Part shown: positions 12,250 to 24,096 of the stretch, one piece after another | How positions within the stretch are numbered: the stretch's first letter is position 1 | Layout: every line of letters begins with the position of its first letter | Source of the DNA: Datnioides undecimradiatus | Lineage: Eukaryota > Chordata > Actinopteri > Lobotiformes > Datnioididae | Direction: 5' to 3' | NCBI GenBank assembly: GCA_008933995.1 | Contig: WARS01000052.1 | Location: 558,001-622,000 of the forward strand | DNA: 64,000 nucleotides | Made by a program: the position numbers and the translations under genes | The notes under the pieces: generated by a model | What the model was told of the DNA's origin: nothing | Databases searched by the model: none | The model's input: only the letters and a program-made list of their open reading frames with translations

Positions 12250-13560
12250 ATTTGCCTCTGCACACACATTTGTGCGTGTGTGTGTGAAATTCCTGCACGC
12301 GCATGCTGTTTATACAACCCGCTGTCATGCATTCCTCATATTCTTTTGCGAAACTGACTTAAAGTTCAAGCGCTCTGCATCCTCCATGTGTCTCGCATCT
12401 GCCTGTGTGCACAGCCTATTACGTTCACGCACGCGCAGGGGAAACGCACACCGCTCTCGGCTGCACGCGCGTGTGTGTAATCCATCTGGTCTGGTCTAGT
12501 TTTCCTATAGAGCGGCTGATGAATGGAGAGCAGAGGGCTCTACAGCGACCAGGACACATGGCAACTCCCCCTCGACTTTATCAGCCACAACACTGTTCAT
12601 TCCACGCATCTATCTGTCCAGCAGCGGCCGGGGAAGTCATTAACCTGCAGGCCCTCTGGGTTCCTGCATGCTACTGACCGGAGGGAGAGAGGAGGGTTTG
12701 TTTGTGTGCTTTGTCTGTTTTGAAAGAACAATCTGCGCATCTCTAACCTTATCTCTCGCAAAATGTAGGGGTCTTTTTTTGCCAAATGAGGAAACATAAT
12801 TGCAAACTGAAATTGTACATGTGTGTCCACGTGTGTGTGCCAGCACGGAGAAACTGCTCCATGGCGCTACAAGAGGTCAGAAGCTCATCTGTGCATGCAG
12901 CAACAATGTAATTCAGCTTAGCGCGTTTGCTAAAAGCGGCTAAAATTGCTAATTGCGTCAATTAAAATTTAGTCAGAGGCGGGTTTGGCATCTTTATAAG
13001 TGTGCAGGATTTGTGCAGGTGTGTCTGTGTTGTCTGCACGAGTGTAGGTCAGTATATGCTTTTGCACCGGCTGTCTCTGTACTCTTATCTAATCTTTCAG
13101 TGGCTTATTTTAGAGTATTTGTGCCTGCGCGTGTGAGTCCATGTCTGAATGCAGACCGTGCGTGAGTGTGCATGTGCAGCGGCTGTCTGGAGCTGCTTAT
13201 CTGAGCTTCTTCTGAGGTATGTTTTATGTTATTATATGCAGTAAGTGTGTGGGTGTGAATATGTCTTTGTCGTTTCCGCTGGCTGTAGAGGGTCGGCTCA
13301 CATTAATAAATTCTAAAAAAAGACGTCAGGGTAAATGTGCAGTGAAACAACCGTCTAATGTGCAAAATCATCTCTGTTTGCATCTCTGCAGATCTGCATC
13401 GCTGTTTGTTTTGTGCACACTTCCCTGCGTGTGCGTTTCATCACCGAGATATGGCTCCAGGTTGAATGCGTGTGCACATAACTGAGTCAGAGCGGCTACG
13501 TTTTCCCATTCAAGCTGTATACCCGTATGTATTCAGGTGTGTGTGAACATGAGAGACAGT
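12250..13560 (+). repeat. Diffuse TG/CA-rich, decayed simple-repeat zone
   Basis: Short TGTGTG, GCGCGTGTG and CACACA runs recur every 50-150 bases (for example about 12272-12287, 12460-12478, 12826-12840, 13015-13040, 13120-13175), separated by unique sequence rich in CTCTG and TGCA words. It reads like a long, heavily mutated alternating purine-pyrimidine array. No open frame above 90 codons lies in it and no gene is seen. Confidence 0.45.
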
Positions 13561-14227
13561 TGCCCCTGCAGAAGTCATCTCTCATGTCCCCTTCCTAAAC
13601 AATAGTCTATTGTGGCGCGCAGGCAAGACTGACAGATTCAATATAGCCCCTGCAATAGAAAGCAGATTAAGTCACTGCATCATTGCTTACGGCTCCTTTT
13701 AGACGCCATTAATTGTCTTCATCAGTGGCAGCCATTCTTTAGCTTGAAGTAAAGAGGTTTAAGAAAAATGAGCGCTTTAGCCAGAATGGATATCACCGTT
13801 TCAGAAGCGGCGGCTGAGCTCATTTACTGTCAGTCTGTAAGCAACTCGTATTGTTTGTGGCTTTGTTTTTTTGCCGCAGTGACACAATAGCAAAGTGATA
13901 AAGCATCACTTTTTTAATAATAAAGTGACACACGCGCTGACATTCAAAGGAAACCCTTGAGTTTCGGTGAGGCAAAAGTTATAAAACTTTCAAAATGAGC
14001 ACTTAAAAATGGCGGCGAGAGATGACGTTTAATCGAGATGCATTATGAATGTTCATTTCGGGCCTTGTCTCCCGCTTTAGGGTGGAACGACTCAATAAAA
14101 CCGTCTTTATTTACGCTGAATTCCCCGGTAAATGCAGCACATTGCACGTCTCCAACGGGAAAACACAAGAGCAACTCTCCCCCGAGAGAGATCGAATGCC
14201 CTCCGCTCATGGTTTTTTTTTGTTTTT

Positions 14228-14247
14228 TGAGTCACTTGAGTGACTCA
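14228..14247. promoter_or_regulatory. 20-bp palindrome made of two AP-1 sites
   Basis: TGAGTCACT-TG-AGTGACTCA: nine-base arms are perfect reverse complements around a two-base centre. The outer seven bases of each arm are canonical AP-1 (TRE) sites, TGAGTCA and TGACTCA. It could bind two bZIP dimers or form a small cruciform. Function is inferred from motif only. Confidence 0.45.
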
Positions 14248-14480
14248 GTGCTGTGACGGGTTCTTGGCTGCCGGTCCCTTTTGTGATTTCATAGCTCCGG
14301 GATTCGGTGTCATTCCTGGCGAGCTTCATCAACTGCACTCCAGAACACGGAGGCGCACTGGGACTTATGGCCCCGCCTGAGTTTGAGCCACAGCGTGCCA
14401 AAGTTCGCCCAGCAACATGAACTTTTGGTGAGTTAAATAAGCTCTGCTTTCAAAATCCACATAAATATATTGAGTCCCTA

Positions 14481-14496
14481 TGTCTGTCTGTCTGTC
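14481..14496 (+). repeat. (TGTC)4 microsatellite
   Basis: Four perfect tetranucleotide units. Confidence 0.85.
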
Positions 14497-16276
14497 TTTG
14501 ATGAGCAGTATGGAGCCAGTTCTAATATGATCTCATGAGGCATCTTTGCACAAATAGAGCAACTTTGGGGTTTTCAATAGTGTGCTTGCGTACGCCAAAG
14601 ACCAATCAGCGTGCAGGTGATACGCCAATCCTTCCCATTTACCTCATGTGGAAAGTTGAAAGAAGGCGTGTGAGATGATGCAGCATGAAGCTTGGGAACA
14701 TCAGTGTGTGCGCAGGACGCTTTGGTGGATTAATGGGTTAAATGGACACAGGAGCTTCACCCCGGAGACCGCTGATCGTGTCCCGAGTAGAACCAGAAGT
14801 CGATCTTTGCTTGGTTCAACCCACATCTTTTAGTTAGTCACATGCTTGCCGTAACCCAAACCATAATCTCTTCCTAAACGTAACCAGACCGTGACGATAA
14901 TCACCTTTTTTATTTTTCCTACCATGGCAACACAAGTCTATTGATTATGGATCTGACCTCCACAGAAGAAAACAGGAAGGGACTGAAGTATCATCCGTTC
15001 ACAAAGAGGAATTTGACATTTACGCTGAACTCAATTCGGAAGTTGGGTTACCACGGTGACCGTAACAGTCACCATGAGGGCGTAGCAGTGGTTTTGTGTC
15101 CCGACCAGTCCAGTAACTCAACCAGCTCGACTCAGCGACGGCCCAGCGTGTTTGCACTGCGTATTCGTCGTCGCATTTCGAGCTAAGGCCTGTAGACGCT
15201 CGCAGTTCGGATCCACTTGAACAGCTGGAAGTTGTCTCTTCCAGCGCCAAAACCTGTCACGCTACTTACAGACTGCACCGAGTCATTTCAGCCCCTTACC
15301 TCACGACGCCGTCTCCCACTGCCGCCTCTTTGAGCCCGTCTATCCGCACACAGCACACATCCACCGCGTACGGCGAGCTCACACTCAGGCGTTTTCCCCC
15401 GTTTCCGAGCGGCATCAGGCTGAGGAGTTGGATGATTGCACCAGATGAATATATTTTCTGCAAACTTTTTCTCCGAACAGTAAATTGGAAGACTCGGGCA
15501 TCAGGCTGAGCTGCACTTTTATGATTAATGACAGCACTTTGTGAGGCACTCCATGGAGCAAATAACCAGAGTGGCAAAGACGAGGGCTCTAAATGCTGTG
15601 AACTGCACTCCAACAGCTCTGAGGGTGTTTGCAAACCTCTAGTTTCCTCAGCTGATCCAGATGAAGGGGGGTGTTTGGTACGTGCTCGCTCTGACTTTGT
15701 ACCTACAAACCATGAGGACTGAACAGACTGACGGGTAGAGCATTGATTGGACAGTTTCGATGATCATTCAGTCATTATCACTACGTTTTAATAATCAGGC
15801 AGATGCAATAAGGGAAAACAGCCATTTTTGTACAGAGAATCAATACATCACGCACTTTTTAAAGGCCTTAACTAACAAAATACACAGAGTAGGATCAAAT
15901 CCTGCATGTAAATGCATAGATATTGTATGAAAGGGGAAATTTCATTATATAAGCAGAGGGGCGGAGGGGTATTCATGTACCATCCTGAGGGAAAACTCAA
16001 GAATTTGGACTCTGAAGGGCCAGAAATTTCCCTTTTTTCCTCCCTCCACTGGCACCCGGAAAGCTCATTTTTATTCCACTCCTCCATCAACTTTTAATTT
16101 GCTTGGCTTGTTTTGTTCCAAGGCTGCAACCAAATTTGTTTTTTTACAGAACAGGCTACATGAGCTTCTGAGTTCAGTCACATTTTAATAGAAGACGTTT
16201 AATCACGGCGCAGTGATTTTTATGGGGAAAAGAAAAATACCACACATAAATATTATCAGGCCAAATTCCCTGAGTC

Positions 16277-16300
16277 GGGTGGGGGGGCTGGGCTGGGGGG
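16277..16300 (+). other. Canonical G-quadruplex motif
   Basis: Four G-runs of 3, 7, 3 and 6 bases separated by loops of one, two and two bases (T, CT, CT). This fits the strict G3+N1-7 rule with very short loops, predicting a stable intramolecular quadruplex on the + strand. It is the cleanest such motif in the window. Confidence 0.75.
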
Positions 16301-16789
16301 TGCAACAAGTGAGCAATGCATCCAGGGAATTTTGGACTCACTAACGATGCACATATTAGTTCACCCGCAGCCAGAAATTGAGCAAGAACGGCTTCGAGGT
16401 TGTTTAACGTTCAGATACAGCCAGCGACCCATCCTGTCTGCACACGATTTCAAATACTGAACCTCAGAAGCTAAACAAGCTCTGTGCGTGCAACCGTGTC
16501 TGTGTGGTTCTCCGACAGTTTACAGAATAATGGTCTGCCACGTCGAGCCCCGGCTAATGTGAAGCTTTCTGGGGCTGTTTTGTTGGACTGTAAGAGTTTC
16601 CAGTCCCGCTCCATCAAAAAGCGCTCCCGTATGTCGGTTTTCCGTCGTCAAAGGTTGTTGATCGTAGCAGGAAACGAAACTCTTTGGTTTGAGGCTCCGA
16701 GCTGGGCCAGTGCTAAACGGCAGACCGCTGATTGGGCTTGTGCGACACAGACATCTTGTGCTCCAACCACAAACTTGTGACCGCGAAGC

Positions 16790-16810
16790 TTTTTTTTTTT
16801 TTTTTTTTTT
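16790..16810 (+). repeat. T21 homopolymer
   Basis: Twenty-one uninterrupted T. Could be the A-tail of a minus-strand retroposon, but no retroposon body is recognisable on its right side. Confidence 0.9.
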
Positions 16811-17447
16811 CCTCCATTCAACCAAAGTTTTTCAAGATGGCCGCCTGCAAAACCACGCTGCAGTCAGCTGACAAAGCACAGACGTTCCTCTGTTTGGTTG
16901 TGTCTGATGAAAACGGAATTATATCCTCCATGCATTTGTGTTGCATCACAGATAATGTCAAGCGGTTTCAACTAAGTCGCTATGACGATCAGCTATGAAA
17001 CCTGCCCACGGTTGGCCGATTTGTTACGTTGCTCCTGGTTTTAGCTTCATATTTATCATAAAAACACGAGAACATATGAAGCTTTTCATCTAACGCTCAG
17101 CAAGAAAGCACAGAAAGGCTCCTTTAACAATCAGTCCTAATAATCTCTAAATGCATCAGCGACTTGAAGGCACTTATTGTATTTGCTGTACATCTTCTCT
17201 GTCCACTCAGTTGTTTTTAAAGTGTATCTAAGCTTCTGTTAAGTCTCTTTCTCAATACAGTTTCATATATTCTTGCCTGTGTGGCTTATCGTAAGTTGTT
17301 TCAGTGTCCCCCTTTATCTCTGTTTTGTTCCCTTTTATTTCCTCAGATTTGTTCGTCTCGTCCCGTGTATCATGCAGGCCCTGCACAGCCGGCGCAAAGA
17401 TTAATTTGATAGTAATCTGGCTCAGACTCCTTTGCCCGGTATAGTGC

Positions 17448-17475
17448 AAAAATAAATAAATAAATAAATAAAAAA
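17448..17475 (+). repeat. (AAAT)n microsatellite
   Basis: About six AAAT/TAAA units ending in an A-run. Confidence 0.9.
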
Positions 17476-18599
17476 TCCATTTGGCAATAACCGAGAGGAT
17501 TTTGGGAGTCGTGCTGCAGAGCCAGAGAACCCAAACACCTCAGTGCAACTCGGTCCAGGTTGTCTCCTTTTGCAGGAAATCACCATCTTTTCCACCTCCA
17601 GAGGGAATGAAGTGAAAGATGTGGCAGGAATTTAAACCCGTCGCCCCTTCTTGGGTCTCAGACACGTCTGTGGAATCACAAAGAGGCCGTTTTGGCTGTA
17701 GACAAACCTGGGTGAAGAGCAGGGTGATGTTGAGTAAAGTGAGAACCAGCGGGCAGCTCTTCCCTTATTCTTTTTCATCCATATTAAACGAAATGAGAGC
17801 ACCGTGAGAGCTGGACCGATGTTCTCCCCACCCGCGGCGCAGAACGCGTCCACCGGTGAAAATAACTATTTACAAAAACCCATTTGGACTCGGCCTCAGT
17901 CTCCGCGGCTGTTTGATGAGAGGCCGACCCCCCCAGGTGACACGGGAGCATCATTTTATGTTGCTTCTCTCATTTCAGCCTCTTTACTGCAGAAAACACA
18001 CTGTCGGGTCTGATGGAATCTGTAATGCACCGTTTATCTGTGTCCGTGAGTGAGGGTGCGTCTTTGTTTTTGTTTGTTCTGTGCTCAAAATGAAACTGAA
18101 GCCCTCTATCCTCCATTTTTACACTAATATTCCTCTAATTTAGCCATTAATAATCATGTCTTGAAGTATTTTAATGTTTTTTTTTTAATTTAAGAAAAAA
18201 ATGATCTCTTAATTTCTTTGTTTAGTTTTTAATTAAAGTTCAGAATCAGTGTTTCTCTTCAAAATTGAGGTTAAATAGCGAATAAATTCAATTATATTTT
18301 ATTTTTTTTTCTTTCTGGGTAAGTCACAAGCAGCCAAGGTCGCCATTATTTTTTAATGCTGCTATAATTATTTTGTTATGTCAAGGAACTAGCGCTCGCC
18401 CGCTCGTGATAACAGGTTAGCAGCAGGCGTCTGAGTCTTCGTATCCGGCGCAACAGCATCTTAAGATAACGGAGCTCGTTTTGCTGAGACAACAAAATAA
18501 TTAACTCGCGATTCTGAGATAAAGAAAAAACAAAGTGCAAACAACATCGTTTTTTAACGTCCGTTCCAGAAATCACGAGAGCCGAGCCTGAATTTTCAT

Positions 18600-19045
18600 C
18601 TTAAATGGACGAGACCCTTAAGATGAAAGTTAAGGGATAGTTTTCTTGCTAAAAGGTCAGTTTTAAGGGAAATCTTATTCCAAAAAAGCCCTTAAGCCAT
18701 GCAGCTGATACCTTAGTAAATATGTTAATTTACTACAAATCGTTCTTTTATCCAGTAACTCTCAAATTTTAAAAAATGAAAATCCATTACACTTATAAAA
18801 TAAGGGATACTTGTATTTCAATCTCCCTAATCCATGCACAAAATCCCTTAATGTGTGTATTTTGACGTTAGCTTATCAAGTGTGTGCTAAACATCATGTA
18901 TTACAAAGGAATGCAGAACTTCGACATTGATTTGGATGCAGAAACATCTTAACTCAATTAATAATGTATTTGTTTTGTTTTCAGGGGTAAACTGAATAAT
19001 TAAGTAGGATTGTAAGGGATTTTTTTTCCCCCTTAAGGTTTCATA
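18600..19045. repeat. Cluster of TAAGGG / CCCTTA words, possible decayed element
   Basis: Eight copies of the six-base word TAAGGG or its complement CCCTTA fall in 421 bases: TAAGGG at 18631, 18664, 18801 and 19013; CCCTTA at 18615, 18689, 18845 and 19030. Chance would give about 0.2. Four extend to TAAGGGAT or its complement, and several make the palindromic core CTTAAG. The balance of both orientations suggests the subrepeat structure of a decayed foldback DNA transposon, but I cannot name a family and see no clear terminal repeats. Confidence 0.5.
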
Positions 19046-19071
19046 GTGGTTGTAGATGTATGTATTTACCC

Positions 19072-19073
<2 letters not shown>

Positions 19074-19113
<40 letters not shown>
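19074..19113 (+). repeat. (GT)20 microsatellite
   Basis: Forty bases of perfect GT repeat, the longest dinucleotide array in the window. Confidence 0.97.
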
Positions 19114-19115
<2 letters not shown>

Positions 19116-19272
19116 CAGTAAAAGAGTGACTAATTTAAAAAGGGTGACGTGAAAACGCTCTGAAGTAGCTCCGTCTCCAGAGCCGCACACCGCGCTCCAT
19201 AATATAAAAGCCCGGTGATTTCATCCACCTTGATTAAATTTACTTGCAGATCACATATGCGAGCAAACGTGT

Positions 19273-19286
19273 GTTACCTTGGCAAC
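19273..19286 (+). promoter_or_regulatory. X-box (RFX-type) motif
   Basis: GTTACC-TT-GGCAAC matches the consensus GTNRCC(N0-3)RGYAAC at every position, with a two-base spacer. It lies 160 bases after the GT repeat in otherwise unannotated sequence. Confidence 0.45.
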
Positions 19287-19694
19287 TGTTGATCACACTT
19301 CAACCCCTTATTATTCGCATAGAAAGGCTGGCATGTGTTTAAAGGCACATCACCCCTGAAATTCAGGGGATCCTGGGAGAATTTGGAGAATATATCACTG
19401 AGATTATTGTTTATTCCAGACAAAGGAAAAGACTCTCACAGTGCGGCTGTTGTTGTTTTGAGTTCATATAATTATACAGGCGGCACACTCAGAGTGGCTT
19501 TTGTTGTATGCACCCAGGATGCATGATGGCAGGATGCATTCAGATGTTTTAATACTCACTGAAGGTGACGTATGAAGGTGGACAGCAGAGCTTTGCAGGA
19601 GAATATGATGCTTATAATCCTCAGATCACTGAAACTGTGGGCAGTCCTCATGGCAGATGGTGAAACAAAGGAGATCAGTGAAGCCACCTTACAA

Positions 19695-19719
19695 TGTTTG
19701 TTTGTTTGTTTGTTTGTTT
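19695..19719 (+). repeat. (TTTG)6 microsatellite
   Basis: Six TTTG units, 95 bases before the GGAA array. Confidence 0.95.
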
Positions 19720-19813
19720 ACTTCTTTTGCATTAATAAATTGTAAGAAACAGTAATTTGCGGAAGGGTTCGTAGCCATTATTGACATATGGCACTAATGA
19801 ATTTAAATATATT

Positions 19814-20546
19814 GGAAGGAAGGAAGAAAAGCAAGGAATGAGAGAGAGAAAAGGAAGGAAGGAAGGAAGGAAACAAAGGAAAGGAACGAAAGGAGGCGAG
19901 GAGGGACGGGAGTAGGAAATAAATGAAGGAAAGGAATATTAGAAAGAAAGGAAGGAAAGGAGAGGAAGGAAAGAAAGTGAGAAACAGGAAGGAAAGAAAG
20001 AAACAGAAGAAAGGAACTATGAAAAGGAAGAAAGGAAGGGGAGGAAGGAAACAAAGGAAAGGAAACAAATGAGGCAAGGAGGCAAGGGAGTAGGAAATAA
20101 ATGAAGTAAAGGAATATAAGGAAATAAATGAAGGAAAGGAAAGGAAGGAAGGAAAGTGAGAGACAGAAGAAAGGGACCAGAAGAAAGGGACCATAGAAAG
20201 GAAGAGAGGAAGGGAAGGAGGGAAGGAAACAAAGGAAAGGAATGAAAGGAGGCAAGGGAGTAGGAAATACATGAAGGAAAGGAATATAAGCAAATAAATG
20301 AAGGTAAGGAGAGGAAGGAATGACTGTGAGAAACAGGATGGAAAGAAACAGAAGAAAGGAAGTATAGAAAGGAAGGGAAAGAAGGAAACAAAGGAAAGGC
20401 AACAAAGGAGGCGAGGGAGTAGGAAATAAATGAAGGAAAGGAATCTAAGAAAGAGAGGAAGAAAAGGAGAGGAAGGAAGGAAAGTGAGAAAGGAACGGGG
20501 AGCAAGGAAGAAAGAGGAGCAAGGAAGCGAGGTAGGAAGGGAAGGT
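19814..20546 (+). repeat. GGAA-rich minisatellite with higher-order units
   Basis: About 730 bases of almost pure purine on the + strand, dominated by GGAA. It is not a plain tetranucleotide array. A recognisable block (ggaaacaaaggaaagg, then gggagtaggaaat, then gaaggaaaggaat) recurs, starting at 19869, 20047, 20225 and 20384, giving intervals of 178, 178 and 159 bases. Each unit also carries gtgaga-acag and agaagaaagg-a segments. So at least four ~160-178-bp units were duplicated in tandem from a GGAA seed. The 278-codon minus-strand open frame across it is F/L/P/S-biased translation of TTCC and is not a gene. Confidence 0.9.
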
Positions 20547-21427
20547 GAACGCAGTGAGCGTAGTTTGTTTCCTTGCGTGCAGAGATTTGTACGAATCGTT
20601 TGAGACAGCTGCACTTTTCCTTCGTGAAATCAGTTGTTTATAATTTCATAGTCTCAGCTCTCAGCCGTCTGCGAGTCTCTGCTCAACATTAGACAACTGA
20701 ACCGTCTGATGAAGGGTTCAGATCTGAGCAGGACCCCGACAGAACACGTTTGGAAGGATTAGATGATCGTGGTTCTGCTCGTCTTGGCTGACAGACGTGT
20801 TGAATCGTGGCCAGGGTGAGGGTGAGTTCTCTCCCACACACCTAAAATAAAAAATCAATGTGAGTTTAAGCCAAAGCTAAATTTAGACTGTGTTCGCCGC
20901 TCTACCTTTCAGTCAGACGGCCCCTTCCCACCGCGCTCTCTTCAAATGAGCCAGACTCCTTCATTCTCACCTTGGAGAACACAAGCCTGGCGGGTCTGCC
21001 GCCGCCTCCGTCGGCTGCTTTGTTTGTCCTGTCGTCTGACTTTGTTGTTTTAAGGACTTATTTCTGATTGACTGAAGCGACACAGTAACAAACAAACAAA
21101 CAAAGTGATTCCTGCGCTCTGCGAGGTAAAAATGTTTTTCACACAGGACAGTGATGGATAAGTACCTCGTACAGCCCCACTTCAAAAAACCAACCAACTG
21201 TCCCTTTAAAGACTCCTTGGCTTCCTCTTTGAGCGCCCGGCCTCTCTCGGCCTGCGCCGCCTTCACTGTGCGGCGTGTTTCTGCTCTATGTGAAGAGATG
21301 AGAGGAGAGCTGGGGATCAAAAGTCTGTTAATTGACGCTTTCTTCCTGATCTCGGCATATGGCGGACTGATGCGCTGCTTAATGTTGATTCCCAGGCGAG
21401 AGATGCCTGGTGAATCACATGGAACAA

Positions 21428-21470
21428 ACGTGCGCGCGCGCACACACACACACGCGCACGCACACACGCA
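21428..21470 (+). repeat. Alternating GC/CA tract (Z-DNA prone)
   Basis: About 43 bases of almost perfect purine-pyrimidine alternation: CGTGCGCGCGC, then CACACACACA, then CGCGCACGCACACACGCA. Mixed CG and CA alternation of this length is the best Z-DNA-forming candidate here. Confidence 0.85.
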
Positions 21471-21599
21471 GCCTAATGAACATGTCCGATGATAGATTAC
21501 AGACAGAGAAGTCTCCAGAGACGGAACAAGAGAGCCTCTCTTTGAACAGAAGAAACATGCATGTGCACGCATGCACACTTGTTAGATCCTCTTTTGTTC

Positions 21600-21602
<3 letters not shown>

Positions 21603-21632
<30 letters not shown>
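21603..21632 (+). repeat. (CA)14 microsatellite
   Basis: Perfect CA repeat followed by CGCATG, 130 bases after the GC/CA tract and in the same orientation. Confidence 0.95.
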
Positions 21633-21634
<2 letters not shown>

Positions 21635-23234
21635 TGTATGTGCACAAGGCACACACTCACACACACGCCAGATATCATCAAGCTATCTCATCTAGGACAA
21701 GTGCGCCGTGCTTTGTTCTGCCTGGTGTTTGTTCCCAAAGAGAGCCGAGGTAAATTCGCCACTAAAGCGATGTGTGTTCGCGCATTAGCATAAAAGACGG
21801 AAGCGGCGGCGGGAATGAAGCAGGCAGAAGGCAGATACACAGTGTCTCCGCTGTTTTAAATGAGGTATCTGATGGTTCAGCAAGGGAAACAGTCGCTGCC
21901 AAATCAAAGCGTTTGTGTGCATTTTAAGCAACAAGTGTGCGCGCGCAGGAGTGGAACATGTTTACCGTGCAGCGCAGCAGGGGCTCTCCTCTGTGAAGTT
22001 CATTCTGCTGTGTGATTTCTGCTCCCGGTTTATTTTTTGTTTCTGATCAGAAGCACTTGAAGCTGTTGAAGCTTTTTTTACTTCTGCGCGGCCCCGGATC
22101 TTCTGAGGGAACGCACGGGATCGAAAAGCGAGGCCCTCCTCTGCTTCTGTAAACAAGCTTCGCTGTTGTTTGGCGAGAAAGGTGCTGCCATCCGAAGTCG
22201 CGGAGTAGCGCTGACTCAGAAAGACAAGCTGTTTGCTTTTTACTTCTATTGTTTAACTCCCCACACAAAACCAACGACTATTCTCACTTGAAACCTTATG
22301 GCAAAAGCGCGAGCCAAGACATTAGCCAAGTGACAAACACGATTCCCTCCTGAGCTGCCTCGACGAGGGCCGGCGGCGCGGGGCCTCTGAGCTGATCTCG
22401 ACCAATGAACGGACACCTGGGGAGGATAACAGACAGTTCACAGGTGGCGATTGGTGGCTGTGGTTAATCGGCCATGGTGGTACCTCTCATCTGGGCCAAG
22501 TGGGCATTTGGTCGGGGGAGAACGGTCCCCAAAGCAAACGTGTTCACGCGAGCGTCGCATGTCTTAGCAATGCAAATGTTTGAAGTGGAAGAACTGGAGA
22601 GTGCAAAGTATTAATAAAGTCCAGACCAACCCCGGGTTTAGATGTAGGTCTGCACCTGACACATCTTTGCACTCAATAGGTTGTGATTTACTGACTCGTG
22701 TCCAGCAGGTTGCGATGCCTGTACATTAACCTCTGTGGGTTGTTTCCCATGATGCCCTGCTGTGCAATCAATAGGACCGCAGACACATGACATTTGATGT
22801 TTTTACAGTGTGTGTGTGCACGCGCGTGTGTGTGTGCGCCACTTCAACATAGATCAGCGACGTTCCATTATTCTTCTGAACGGGTTTCTTCGTGCTTGGA
22901 GTAGACGTTTACCATCCAGCAGCTCTGCCGCCGCTCGCCGCTTTATGCAAATGCGCTTGTAACTTAAAAGCGGCGCGTGAAGCGAGCAGCTGTTGTTTCA
23001 AGGTCAGAGAGCACCCGCGGCTTAATTTACACAGCAATGGAAAGACTTAGACAGTAGCCTGCTTACATGATTTAATGATTTATCATAATGTGAATTTCAT
23101 TGTCTGGTAGAGAGAGAGGCATCACCCGGCAGCGCGATGCGAGCCTCAGATGCAGTGTGAGGCTTTGAATGTGTGTTTGTATCAGAAACGCGCGGCTCTC
23201 TCTAACTGTCTGACATAAATCGTTGACATAAATC

Positions 23235-23255
23235 TTTTTTTTTTTTTTTTTTTTT
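23235..23255 (+). repeat. T21 homopolymer
   Basis: Twenty-one uninterrupted T. Flanks do not match those of the T21 run at 16790. Confidence 0.9.
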
Positions 23256-24096
23256 CAAACCACCAATGAGACGAACCAAACTGGGTGACACGGAGTTAAT
23301 GGATGGCTTCGGGCTGCGCGCAGCCTCTTCCTCGTCGTGACTAATCCTAATGACTAATCCGGTTGTAAACGATAGACCCGTCACTCTTTGCTTTTACAAT
23401 GTGTCTCACACGGCCTATTTCTGTACAGTAACGCTCGCGCGGCTGCTCGCGAGAGATATCGGAGTTTATTTTTTTAACTGTTTCAGAATAGAAGCAAGTT
23501 GCGCCGAGAGAAAAAAACAACAACATCACACAGATTTGTGTCGCTACAGGCGTCGTTTCTCCCGAAGCTGCGATAATTCAGCTCCTGCACATCGATTACG
23601 TTGGTTTGACAAACTAATAATCAGTTATGTGGCGAGAGGATGCTGCACAGATTATGCGTTTGCAGCCTCGCTAAGTGATTCTAAAACTGACACATGATAT
23701 CACTAATGGTGGCTCACAAGTGTCTCCTCCAACTTCTGGTCCTTCGCTTTCAGCCCTCCACTGCTGTCGCCGTTGTCGTCCAAGTTCAAACGTTCATTAA
23801 GTTTAATTTGCAAAGTCCAGCTTGGAGTGAACTTAAAGGCTGCTTGGAGTACGTTCAAAGGAGGCGCGACAGCTTTAAAGCCACGCAGATGTTATGCGGA
23901 GGAGGTTGGAGTTGATGAGTGCAGGAAGTCGGGAAGTCAAAACCACGGTCTGCTAGCAGCCAGTTAGCTTAGCTTAGCAGGAAGACTCTATTGAAACCAC
24001 AGAAAAGCAAGTGTGAACACGACTTTTACCGACGGCTGTGTGTTTTGGATTAACTCTAGCACCCGGTAACTTCCCGGGGTCTTCTTTTCAGTGTGA

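Larger units (their letters stand above)
13561..18599. other. Non-coding stretch, no gene seen
   Basis: Contains the AP-1 palindrome, a (TGTC)4 run at 14481-14496, the G-quadruplex motif, a T21 run and an AAAT repeat listed separately. Segments around 13690-13760 and 16185-16260 have the AT-rich, homeodomain-word texture of possible regulatory elements. No exon, RNA gene or recognisable transposon. Confidence 0.65.

Noticed and set aside
15296..15634. 112-codon minus frame followed closely by a GTAAGG donor-like site
   Set aside because: No acceptor at the other end and no recognisable domain.
19814..20546. Regularly spaced repeats that might suggest a CRISPR array
   Set aside because: This is a eukaryotic purine minisatellite with 160-178-bp units. 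There are no 25-40-bp repeats with unique spacers and no cas genes.
19778..20614. 278-codon minus-strand open frame, with overlapping 200- and 162-codon frames in other phases
   Set aside because: It is translation of the TTCC-rich minisatellite. All minus frames are open there because the purine-rich strand rarely yields stops. Composition is only F, L, P, S and similar.
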